DNA from: Betaproteobacteria bacterium
GTDB lineage: Bacteria > Pseudomonadota > Gammaproteobacteria > Burkholderiales > SG8-41
Direction of reading: 5' to 3'
Length of the DNA stretch: 44,052 nt
Assembly (NCBI GenBank): GCA_016868015.1
Contig: VGIF01000010.1
Coordinates: 1 to 44,052, forward strand
Shown: in pieces, positions 24,191 to 31,861 of the stretch
How the letters are laid out: each line of letters begins with the position of its first letter
Numbering within the stretch: the first letter of the stretch is position 1
Program-made: the position numbers and the translations under genes
Notes under the pieces: generated by a model
Seen by the model: the letters and a program-made list of their open reading frames with translations, nothing else
The model's database searches: none
What the model was told of the DNA's origin: nothing

Positions 24191-25726
24191 ATGGCATCTG
24201 AAACATTGTTAGCCGAATACGAAGCGCGCCGCGCCAAGGCGCTAGCCGGCGGGGGCGCTGACAAATACGCCAAGCGCACGGCGAAGGGCATTTTGAATGC
24301 GCGCGAACGCATCACCAAATTAGTCGATGGCGATTCGTTTATCGAATCGGGGTTGTTCGGCACTTCGGCGGTTGAGCCGCATCTGGCCGATGAGACGCAG
24401 ACGGACGGCAAGATCGCGGGCTACGCCAAGATCGGCGGGCGTGATGTGGCGATCGTGGTCAATGACTTTACTGTCAAGGGCGCGTCGACCTCGTATACCA
24501 ACGGCCGCAAAGTGGGCCACATGAAGCGCACTGCCACCGAGCGCGGCATGCCCTTGGTGTGTCTGGGCGAATCCACTGGCGCGCGCCTGCCGGACGCGAT
24601 GGGCGGTTATGGCATGGGCATGCTTCTGGGCAACGACAACACACAGTTTCGCCGCACGCGTGAGACGCCGATGGTGGCGGCCGCCTTCGGCCCTTCGTTC
24701 GGCTCGTCCACCTGGATGATGTGCATCAGCGATTTCGCGGTGATGCACAAGGGCGCGACGGTGGCGGTGTCGAGCCCAGGGCTGGTGTCTATGGCGCTGG
24801 GGCAAAAAGTTACCGCCGAGGAACTGGGCGGCTGGCGTTTGCATTCCGACATCACCGGCCTCATCGATCAGGCGGTGGATACCGAAGAAGAAGTGTTCGA
24901 GGCAATCCAAAAATTCTTGTCCTACATGCCCAGCCACCACAACGAAGCGCCGCCGGATGCGCCGGTGCCGGCAGGCTCGGGCACGGACATGGACAAAGTG
25001 TTCGGCATGCTCCCCGAGAGCCGCACCCAGGTCTATGACATGAAGCGCATCATTCGTTGCGTGGTGGACAAAGACACGATGTTTGAATTGAAGCCGCGCT
25101 TTGGCAAGAGCGCGGTGACCACGCTGGCGCGGCTCGGGGGAAAAAGCGTGGGCATTGTCGCCAACAATCCGCTGCATCGTGGTGGGTCGCTGGATGCCGA
25201 CGCGTGCCGCAAGATCGTGGATTTTCTGGTGCTGTGCGATTCGTTTAACGTGCCGGTGGTGCTGCTGGTGGATACGCCGGGCTTCCAAATCGGCACCGAA
25301 GCCGAAAAAGCCGGCGCGCCGGGACGCATCATGAATTTCATGAATGCGATGACCCTGCTCACCGTGCCGCATTTATCCGTGATCATCCGCAAGAGTTACG
25401 GCCGCGCCTATGTGTGCATGGGCGGCGGGCGCCACTCCGACGACATCGCCGCGTGGCCCAGCGCGGAAATCAGCTTCATGAGCCCGGAGTTCGCCACCAA
25501 GATCGTGCACGGCGTGGCTTTCGGCGAACCGGGTTATGAGGAAAAGTTAAAGGACATCGAAAAAGGCGCCGACGTGTGGGGCCTCGCCTCGGTGTATGCG
25601 GCGCAGGCGGTGATCCGCCCGCAAGAAACGCGCGATTATCTGATACGCATGCTTGATGTGTATAAGCTGCGCATCAGCAAGGGCGTGGGGCAGCATTTGA
25701 TGCGTACGTGGCCGACGAGCTACTAA
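24191..25726 (+). CDS. acyl-CoA carboxylase, carboxyltransferase (beta) subunit
   Basis: The 511-residue protein has both halves of the carboxyltransferase crotonase fold. The second half is canonical for propionyl/acetyl-CoA type enzymes: VDTPGFQIGTEAEKAGAPGR near 360-379, RKSYGRAYVCMGGGRH and AWPSAEISFM. The first half deviates: GESTGARLPDAMG at 126-138 stands where propionyl-CoA carboxylases have a GGARIQEG loop, and GPSFGSS at 167-173 replaces the CAGGA oxyanion loop. The acyl-CoA substrate may thus differ from propionyl- or acetyl-CoA. The ATG at 24191 follows GGAG; biotin carboxylase follows 91 bp downstream across a palindrome. Confidence 0.92.
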   Translation: MASETLLAEYEARRAKALAGGGADKYAKRTAKGILNARERITKLVDGDSFIESGLFGTSAVEPHLADETQTDGKIAGYAKIGGRDVAIVVNDFTVKGASTSYTNGRKVGHMKRTATERGMPLVCLGESTGARLPDAMGGYGMGMLLGNDNTQFRRTRETPMVAAAFGPSFGSSTWMMCISDFAVMHKGATVAVSSPGLVSMALGQKVTAEELGGWRLHSDITGLIDQAVDTEEEVFEAIQKFLSYMPSHHNEAPPDAPVPAGSGTDMDKVFGMLPESRTQVYDMKRIIRCVVDKDTMFELKPRFGKSAVTTLARLGGKSVGIVANNPLHRGGSLDADACRKIVDFLVLCDSFNVPVVLLVDTPGFQIGTEAEKAGAPGRIMNFMNAMTLLTVPHLSVIIRKSYGRAYVCMGGGRHSDDIAAWPSAEISFMSPEFATKIVHGVAFGEPGYEEKLKDIEKGADVWGLASVYAAQAVIRPQETRDYLIRMLDVYKLRISKGVGQHLMRTWPTSY

Positions 25727-25734
25727 TGCTTTAG

Positions 25735-25801
25735 CCACAGATTACACAGATTTTCACAGATAAAAACCAGCGAAGATTTGGGTTATCTGTGTAATCTGTG
25801 G
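25735..25801. repeat. perfect 17-bp inverted repeat (CCACAGATTACACAGAT)
   Basis: The left arm is 25735-25751 and the right arm 25785-25801, with a 33-base loop. It lies eight bases after the carboxyltransferase stop and ends 16 bases before the biotin carboxylase start. Confidence 0.88.
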
Positions 25802-25817
25802 CGGAAAAAGGGTTTCG

Positions 25818-27164
25818 ATGTTTAACAAAGTCATAGTAGCCAACCGCGGCGCAGTCGCCGCCCGCGTCCTGCGTGCTCTCAACGAAATGCGCATCCACGC
25901 CGTCGCGCTGTATTCCGAAGTCGACGCCGGTGCACCGTACCTCGCGATGGCGAGCGAAACCTACGCGATTGGCCCCGCGCCCGCGCGCGAGAGTTATCTC
26001 AATCAGGCTTTGATTATCGACATCCTCAAAAAATCGCACGCCGATGGGCTGCACCCCGGCTACGGTTTTCTGTCTGAGAACGCCGCGTTCGCGCAAAAGG
26101 TGGTGGACGCCGGCGCGCGTTTTATTGGCCCGTCGCCCAAGTGGATTGACGCCATGGGCCACAAAACGCGCGCGCGCGAACTCGCCGCGCAATACGGCAT
26201 GCCGATGGCGCAAGGCTCGCCGGTGTTGCCGATGGATAACGATGCGATCCTCAAAGCCGCGCGCGGCATCGGCTACCCGGTGCTGGTGAAGCCCGCGGGC
26301 GGCGGCGGCGGCATCGGCATGCTGCCGGCGAAAGATGAGGCGCAGTTGCTGGAAACCGTGGAGCGCTCGCGCTCGATGGCGAGCCGCGGCTTTGGCAACG
26401 CCGAGGTGTATTTGGAAAAATTGTTCGAGCGCCCGCGCCACGTCGAATTTCAGGTGCTGGGCGATCAACACGGCAACGCCGCGCATTTGTTCGAGCGCGA
26501 TTGTTCGACGCAGCGGCGTAACCAGAAGGTAATCGAGGAAGCGCCGGGCCCGCTGATCGCGCGCGACAAGGCGCGGGAAACCGCGGATCACATCGCCGGC
26601 ATCATCAAAAAACTCGGCTACGACAACATCGGCACGGTGGAAATGCTGTTGGGCGCGGACGGTTCGTTCAACTTTTTGGAGATGAACACGCGCTTGCAGG
26701 TGGAGCATGGCGTGACCGAGGAGGTCACGGGTGTCGATTTGGTCAAAGCGCAAATCCGCTCGGCCGCGGGCGAAAAGCTCGCGGACATACTGCCGTCGAA
26801 AATCGAAGTTAACGGCCACTCCATCCAGGCGCGCGTTTACGCCGAAGACCCGAAAAATTTCTTCCCCTCACCGGGCAAATTGAACGTGTTCCGCCCGCCG
26901 CAGGATAAATCGGTGCGCGTGGAAACCGGTTTTGCCGAGGGGCGCGACGTGACGCCGCATTATGACCCGATGATCGCGAAAGTCATCGTGCACGCCGAGA
27001 CACGCGCCGCCGCCATTGATAAACTCATTACCGCGCTGGAAGCCTTCGAGATTCAAGGTTTGAAACACAATATCCCTGCGGTGCTCACCATACTGCGTTC
27101 GGAGCCGTTCCGCGCGGGGGATGTGCATACGGGATTGATACCGGAAGTAATGAAGCGGAAGTAA
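25818..27164 (+). CDS. biotin carboxylase subunit of acyl-CoA carboxylase
   Basis: The 448-residue protein is a complete biotin carboxylase. It has VIVANRGAVAARVLRAL at the start, HPGYGFLSEN near 79-88, the ATP-grasp lysine K158 and glycine loop GGGGG at 161-165, ERDCSTQRRNQKVIEEAP at 226-243, and EMNTRLQVEH at 288-297. The residue after VEH is Gly rather than the usual Pro. It lacks the fused carrier domain of PccA-type alpha subunits, so it needs a separate carrier, probably the protein encoded at 20382. It carboxylates carrier-bound biotin using ATP and bicarbonate. Confidence 0.95.
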   Translation: MFNKVIVANRGAVAARVLRALNEMRIHAVALYSEVDAGAPYLAMASETYAIGPAPARESYLNQALIIDILKKSHADGLHPGYGFLSENAAFAQKVVDAGARFIGPSPKWIDAMGHKTRARELAAQYGMPMAQGSPVLPMDNDAILKAARGIGYPVLVKPAGGGGGIGMLPAKDEAQLLETVERSRSMASRGFGNAEVYLEKLFERPRHVEFQVLGDQHGNAAHLFERDCSTQRRNQKVIEEAPGPLIARDKARETADHIAGIIKKLGYDNIGTVEMLLGADGSFNFLEMNTRLQVEHGVTEEVTGVDLVKAQIRSAAGEKLADILPSKIEVNGHSIQARVYAEDPKNFFPSPGKLNVFRPPQDKSVRVETGFAEGRDVTPHYDPMIAKVIVHAETRAAAIDKLITALEAFEIQGLKHNIPAVLTILRSEPFRAGDVHTGLIPEVMKRK

Positions 27165-27189
27165 GGGACTGCGGCATTTCAGTTACTGC

Positions 27190-27252
27190 TGCCCTCTCCC
27201 GGCCTTTCGGCCACCCTCTCCCGCTTGCGGGAGAGGGGCTGGAGGAGAGGGT
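27190..27252. repeat. REP-like nested palindrome (CCCTCTCCCG...CGGGAGAGGG)
   Basis: CCCTCTCCCG at 27214-27223 and CGGGAGAGGG at 27228-27237 form a perfect 10-bp stem with loop CTTG, and outer CCCTCTCC and GGAGAGGG arms extend it. This type is very common between bacterial genes. Confidence 0.85.
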
Positions 27253-27274
27253 CACGAATATTAAGGAGCCGATC

Positions 27275-29386
27275 ATGAGCGAACCCGAAGTAGTGCATTA
27301 CGAAGTCGTCGATGGCGTTGCCGTTATCACGGTTGACAACCCGCCGGTGAATTCACTGGGGCCGGGCGTGCGCGAGGGCATCATTGCCGGCGTGGAAAAA
27401 GCCGAGGCCGACGCCAACGTTAAGGCGATGGTGTTGATCGGCGCGGGGCGCAGCTTTATCGCGGGCGCCGACATCCGCCAATTCGGCAAGCCGCGCGCGG
27501 TGCTCAAAAAATCCAGCGTCGATGTGCTCGACGATGCGACCAAGCCGACGGTGGCGGCGATCCACGGTTTTGCGCTGGGCGGTGGTTTGGAACACGCGCT
27601 GGGTTGCCACTATCGCATCGCGGTGCTGAGCGCGAAGGTGGGTTTGCCCGAAGTGCTGATCGGCATTTTGCCCGGCGGCGGCGGCACGCAGCGTTTGCCG
27701 CGCTTGATTGGGCCGAAAGCCGCGATGGAGTTGATCGTTAGCGGCCGTCATGTGCCGGCTGAAGAAGCCAAGACGCTCGGTATCGTCGACGCCATCACAC
27801 CGGGCAAGGATCTGCGCGCCGAGGCGATTGCGTATGCCAAAAGCGTTGCGGACAAACGGCCGTTGTCGCGCATCCGCGATCGCAAGGCCGATGCCAGCGC
27901 CGACCCCGGCATGTTCGAGGCCATGCGCAAATCCATCGCGCGCCGCGCGCGCAATCAAAAAGCGCCGTATCACTGCATCGCCTGCGTCGAAGCCGCAGTC
28001 AAGCAGCCGTTCGATGAAGGCATCAAAACCGAGCGCCGTTTGTTCGGCGAACTGGAAAATGCCGATGAGGCACGCGCGCTGCGCTACGCGTTTTTTGCCG
28101 AGCGCGAAGTGGCGAAAATCCCCGGCGCGCCCAAGGATTTTAAACCGGGCAAGATCAAAACCGCGGCAGTGATCGGCGCCGGCACCATGGGCGGTGGCAT
28201 CGCGATGAGCTTCGCCGATTACGGCATCCCGGTGAAAGTGCTCGATGCCTCGCGCGACGTGCTGGATAAGGGCCTGCAGCGCATCAAAGACAACTATGCG
28301 ATCAGCGTCAAGCGCGGCAGCTTGAAGCAAGAGCAGATGGACAAGCGGATGGCGCTGATCACGCCCGTAGAGCGCTATGAAGACATTGGTGATGCCGACG
28401 TGGTGATCGAAGCGGTGTTCGAGCGCATCGATGTCAAAAAAGACGTGTTCGCCAAACTCGACGCGGTGATGAAGCCGGGCGCGTTGCTGTTGTCGAACTC
28501 CTCGGCGATCGACACCGACATCATGGCCGGCGTGACCAAACGCCCGCAAGATGTCGCCGGCGCGCACTTTTTCGCGCCCGCAAACGTGATGAAGCTCTAC
28601 GAAGTGGTGAAAGGCACCAAGACCTCGGTCGAAACCATTTTGCGCACCATGCAGGTCGGGCGCGACATCGGCAAAATCGCGGGCGTGGCCGGCACTTGCG
28701 ACGGCTTTCTCGCCAACCGCAGCCGCGCGCCGTTCGGCAACGAAATGCAACTGATGCTGGAAGAAGGCGCGCTGCCGGAGCAGATCGACAAGGTGATGGT
28801 CGATTTCGGTTACCCCATCGGCCCGTTCGCGGTCAGCGATTTGTCGGGCCTCGATATCAGCTACGACACGCGCAAACGCCGCGCCGCGGCCGACCCCAAT
28901 TTCCGTAAGCTGTTGATACCGGACCGCCTGGTGGAGATGGGGCGCAAGGGCCAGAAGACCGGCGCGGGCTGGTTTCGTTATGAAAAAGGCGACCGCACGC
29001 CGCACCCCGACGAGGTGGTGAAGAGCGTGATCGCCGACGTGGCGCGCGAGCTGGGCATTGCGCAACGCACCTTCACCGACGATGAAATTTTGAAGCGTTT
29101 GCTGTTTGCGTCGGTGAACGAAGCCTGCAAAATCCTGGAAGAAGGCAAGGCGTTGCGCGCGAGCGACATCGATGCGATGTGGCTGCACGGCTTTGGCTTC
29201 CCGCGTTACCGCGGCGGTTTGATGTTCTGGGCCGATGGTATCGGCGTAAAAGAGGTGTATCGCCAGATCGAGGAATGGCATCAGCGCTATGGCGCGCGCT
29301 GGAAGCCCAGTGCGTTGCTTAAAGAGTTGGCGGACAGTGGCACGCCGTTGCGCGAGGCTAAGCCCAAGATTGCGATGTTTGGATGA
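27275..29386 (+). CDS. bifunctional enoyl-CoA hydratase / 3-hydroxyacyl-CoA dehydrogenase
   Basis: The 703-residue protein joins two enzymes of beta-oxidation. The N-terminal crotonase domain (about 5-190) has both hydratase glutamates, E106 in GGGLEHALG and E126 in GLPEVLIGILPGGGGTQRLP, plus the oxyanion residues in GRSFIAGADI. The dehydrogenase part has the NAD motif VIGAGTMGGGIAMSFADYG near 299-317, catalytic His in GAHFFAPANVMKLYEVV near 430, and two C-terminal helical domains ending at about 690. The order matches FadB/FadJ and peroxisomal multifunctional enzymes, although FadB is longer. An AAGGAGCC site precedes the ATG. It would convert enoyl-CoA to 3-ketoacyl-CoA; no thiolase is present in the window. 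Confidence 0.95.
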   Translation: MSEPEVVHYEVVDGVAVITVDNPPVNSLGPGVREGIIAGVEKAEADANVKAMVLIGAGRSFIAGADIRQFGKPRAVLKKSSVDVLDDATKPTVAAIHGFALGGGLEHALGCHYRIAVLSAKVGLPEVLIGILPGGGGTQRLPRLIGPKAAMELIVSGRHVPAEEAKTLGIVDAITPGKDLRAEAIAYAKSVADKRPLSRIRDRKADASADPGMFEAMRKSIARRARNQKAPYHCIACVEAAVKQPFDEGIKTERRLFGELENADEARALRYAFFAEREVAKIPGAPKDFKPGKIKTAAVIGAGTMGGGIAMSFADYGIPVKVLDASRDVLDKGLQRIKDNYAISVKRGSLKQEQMDKRMALITPVERYEDIGDADVVIEAVFERIDVKKDVFAKLDAVMKPGALLLSNSSAIDTDIMAGVTKRPQDVAGAHFFAPANVMKLYEVVKGTKTSVETILRTMQVGRDIGKIAGVAGTCDGFLANRSRAPFGNEMQLMLEEGALPEQIDKVMVDFGYPIGPFAVSDLSGLDISYDTRKRRAAADPNFRKLLIPDRLVEMGRKGQKTGAGWFRYEKGDRTPHPDEVVKSVIADVARELGIAQRTFTDDEILKRLLFASVNEACKILEEGKALRASDIDAMWLHGFGFPRYRGGLMFWADGIGVKEVYRQIEEWHQRYGARWKPSALLKELADSGTPLREAKPKIAMFG

Positions 29387-29439
29387 AAACGCGGTGTCGC
29401 TCCCGCCTTGGATTTAAACACTCCAGGGCAGGCTGCGGC

Positions 29440-29530
29440 GGGAGCCCATAGGGTGTCGCCGGTGGCACGTGTGTTATGGGTTCCCGTCCTCGACTAAAGC
29501 ATTCGAGGACAGGCTCTGCGTGGGAACGAC
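29440..29530. repeat. palindromic repeat, same family as 22951-23041
   Basis: It shares the block CCCATAGGGTGTCGC at 29446-29460, GTGTTATGGGTT and the ending GGGAACGAC with the repeat between the ETF genes, but has an extra CCTCGA...TCGAGG hairpin near 29487-29510. Confidence 0.75.
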
Positions 29531-29557
29531 AGGATGGTTTTACAGATGTTCGCAGTA

Positions 29558-30274
29558 ATGAATGACATTCCAAAAATGATTCCACAGAAATTGATTGAGG
29601 CCGCGCGCGCGCAACAACGCAGCGCGCTGGACGAGCAAGCCGGCAAGTCGCTGCTAGCGAGTTACGGCATATCAGTGCCGCAATCCCTCACCGTAAAAAA
29701 CGCCGGCGAAGTCGACGCCGCCATGACCAAGCTGCGCGCCCCGGTGGTGGTGAAAATCATGTCCCCCGACATCCTGCACAAAAGCGATGCCGGCGGCGTG
29801 AAGGTCGGTTTGAAATCGGCAACAGAAGTCAAAGACGCGATCAACGCCATGGCCGCGTCACCGCAAATCAAAGCCGCGCGCATCGATGGTTATCTGATCG
29901 AGGAAATGGCGCCTGCCGGGCAGGAGATCGTTATCGGCGGGCTGCGCGATCCGTACTTCGGTCCGCTGGTGATGGTGGGCTTGGGCGGCATCTTCGTTGA
30001 AGTGCTGCGCGATGTGTCGTTTCGCATTTGCCCGATCACGCGTCTCGACGCCGAGGAGATGCTCGATGATCTGAAGGGCGCGGCGGTGCTCGCCGGCGCG
30101 CGCGGGCGCAAGCCTGCTTCACGCGCGGCGATCGTCGATGCGTTGCTCAAAGTCGGCGGTGAAAACGGTTTGTTGATGACCCATGCGGATGACATTGCGG
30201 AGGCCGACATCAACCCGATGATCGTCTCCGATAACGCCGCGGTGGCGGTTGATGCGCGATTCATCCTGAAATAA
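29558..30274 (+). CDS. acyl-CoA synthetase (ADP-forming), ATP-grasp beta-type subunit
   Basis: The 238-residue protein has the ATP-grasp domain of NDP-forming acyl-CoA synthetases: LLASYGISVPQSLTV, then VVVKIMSPDILHKSDAGGVK near 62-81 with the conserved lysine and HKSD, EEMAPAGQEIVIGGLRDPYF near 114-133 and EADINPMIVSD near the end. It supplies the nucleotide-binding half; the CoA-binding half is encoded by the next gene, five bases further on. Together they would make an acyl-CoA from a free acid with ATP, or the reverse. The start is uncertain: ATGs at 29534 and 29546 lie in the end of a palindromic repeat, so 29558 is given. Confidence 0.88.
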   Translation: MNDIPKMIPQKLIEAARAQQRSALDEQAGKSLLASYGISVPQSLTVKNAGEVDAAMTKLRAPVVVKIMSPDILHKSDAGGVKVGLKSATEVKDAINAMAASPQIKAARIDGYLIEEMAPAGQEIVIGGLRDPYFGPLVMVGLGGIFVEVLRDVSFRICPITRLDAEEMLDDLKGAAVLAGARGRKPASRAAIVDALLKVGGENGLLMTHADDIAEADINPMIVSDNAAVAVDARFILK

Positions 30275-30300
30275 AAAATATGAATAAAATCAATAACTTA
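30268..30300 (-). repeat. AT-rich dispersed repeat, copy f
   Basis: On the minus strand it reads TAAGTTATTGATTTTATTCA plus a T-rich tail. On the plus strand the same bases supply the stop codon of the ATP-grasp gene (30272-30274), the next ATG (30280) and the residues MNKINNL. Confidence 0.85.
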
Positions 30301-31734
30301 CAGGATTTCACGCCTTTTTTCGAGCCGCAGACCGTGGCGGTGGTGGGCGTTTCCACGCGTAACACCCATGCGCTGCCCAACGTGTTCATGCGGCGCATTC
30401 GCGATTATGGTTTCACTGGCGACATCTATCCGATCAACCCGACGGCGGATGAGGTCGAAGGTTTTCGCTGCTACAAATCGCTGGCCGATACCCCCAAGCC
30501 GGTGGATTACGCCTACATCGGCGTGGGCGGCGCGCAAATTCCGGCGATGCTGGCCGCAGCCAAGGGGCGCACGCGTTTTGCGCATGTGGTGTCCAGCGGT
30601 TTTGCCGAAGTGGATGAAGGCAAAGCCCTGCAAGAGGAGCTGGTTGCCGCCGCGCGCGCGGGTGGCATGCGCCTGGTCGGTCCCAACTGCATGGGACTTT
30701 ATTCGCCGCGCGGCCGCATCACCTTCGCCGAAGTCGGATCGAGGGAGCTGGGTCACGTCGGCGTGGTGTCGCAAAGCGGGGGGCTGGGCACCGACATCAT
30801 TCGCCGCGGGCGCAATCGCGGCGTGAAGTTTTCCGCGCTGGTAACGGCGGGCAACTGCGCCGATGTCACGCCGAGCGAGTTTGTCGAATACTACTTCGCC
30901 GATGAGCACACGCATGTGATCGGCTTGTATCTGGAAACCGCCAAGGATGGCCGGCGCTTGTTCGAGTTGCTGCGCGAGCGCAAAGCCTCCAAACCCGTGG
31001 TGATTTTGAAAGGTGGCCGCACGCAACAAGGGCTGGCGGCAGCCGCTTCGCACACCGGCTCGCTTGCGGGCGATGACCGCGTGTGGGTCGCGCTCTCCAG
31101 GCAAACCGGCGTGGTGATCGTCGATACGCTGGATCAGTTCGTCGACACGCTGCTGCTGTTTCAATCGGTCAAACCCAATACGGCGCAGCCCACCAAACGT
31201 GTCACGCTGTTCGGCAACGGCGGCGGCACCAGCGTGCTCGCCACCGATTATTTCGCGCGGCTGGGCTTGGATGTCACGCCGTTCGAGCAAAAAGCCATTG
31301 ATGAGTTGGCGGCGTTGCAACTGCCGCCCGGCACCAGTATCACCAACCCGGTCGATTGCCCGGTGGGCACGTTGTCGCAGGACGAAGGCCGCGTCGCCGA
31401 AAAAATTCTCGATATCATTTTTTCCAGCGGCAAGCCCGATGCGCTGGTGATGCATTTGAATTTGTCGGCGTTCGTTGGCCGCGTCAAACCTGAAGTGCTG
31501 GATAACCTGATGGCCGCGGCGTTGAGAGTGCGCGACAAATATCCGGGCCAGGCGCACTTCATGCTGGCGCTGCGCTCCGACGGCGAACCGAATTTGGAAG
31601 AGCGCAAGCGCGAGTTTCGTGTGAAGGCGTTGGCCAACGGCGTGCCGGTGTACGATGAAATGACCAACGTCGGCCACGCGCTGGCGGCGCTGGCGGCGCA
31701 TGAGCGGTTTGTGAGTTCGCGTGCGCAGCACTGA
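30280..31734 (+). CDS. acyl-CoA synthetase (ADP-forming), CoA-binding alpha-type subunit
   Basis: The 484-residue protein has an N-terminal CoA-binding Rossmann domain (VAVVGVSTRNTHALPNVFMR near 18-37, then GPNCMGLYSPRGRITFAEVG at about 132-151) and a succinyl-CoA ligase-like domain. His258 in the motif SHTGSLAGDD is the residue phosphorylated in ADP-forming acetyl-CoA synthetases. It pairs with the ATP-grasp gene five bases upstream. Its first seven residues (MNKINNL) are encoded by an AT-rich repeat, so the start codon appears to have been supplied by that element, and no Shine-Dalgarno sequence is visible. Translational coupling to the upstream stop codon is likely. Confidence 0.92.
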   Translation: MNKINNLQDFTPFFEPQTVAVVGVSTRNTHALPNVFMRRIRDYGFTGDIYPINPTADEVEGFRCYKSLADTPKPVDYAYIGVGGAQIPAMLAAAKGRTRFAHVVSSGFAEVDEGKALQEELVAAARAGGMRLVGPNCMGLYSPRGRITFAEVGSRELGHVGVVSQSGGLGTDIIRRGRNRGVKFSALVTAGNCADVTPSEFVEYYFADEHTHVIGLYLETAKDGRRLFELLRERKASKPVVILKGGRTQQGLAAAASHTGSLAGDDRVWVALSRQTGVVIVDTLDQFVDTLLLFQSVKPNTAQPTKRVTLFGNGGGTSVLATDYFARLGLDVTPFEQKAIDELAALQLPPGTSITNPVDCPVGTLSQDEGRVAEKILDIIFSSGKPDALVMHLNLSAFVGRVKPEVLDNLMAAALRVRDKYPGQAHFMLALRSDGEPNLEERKREFRVKALANGVPVYDEMTNVGHALAALAAHERFVSSRAQH

Positions 31735-31739
31735 CACCC

Positions 31740-31835
31740 GTAGATGGGTGGAGCCCTTCGACAAGCTCAGGACAGGCTACGCGGAACCCATCTCGCGATT
31801 GATGGGTTACGGCCCGCGGCCTCCACCCATCCTAC
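31740..31835. repeat. palindromic element with GTAGATGGGTGGAG arms
   Basis: GATGGGTGGAG at 31743-31753 pairs with CTCCACCCATC at 31821-31831. The interior contains CCTTCGACAAGCTCAGGACA (31755-31774), the widespread repeat seen also at 13483. It lies between the synthetase and the Fe-ADH-like gene. Confidence 0.75.
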
Positions 31836-31861
31836 GAAGCTACGGCACTTAAGGAGCACTT

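Noticed and set aside
25731-26819. A 362-codon open frame on the minus strand opposite the biotin carboxylase
   Set aside because: It is a mirror frame in GC-rich coding DNA; the plus-strand protein has complete biotin carboxylase motifs.
27353-29281. A 642-codon minus-strand open frame opposite the hydratase/dehydrogenase gene
   Set aside because: His-, Arg- and Ala-rich composition without domains is typical of an antisense frame of a GC-rich gene; the plus-strand product is clear.
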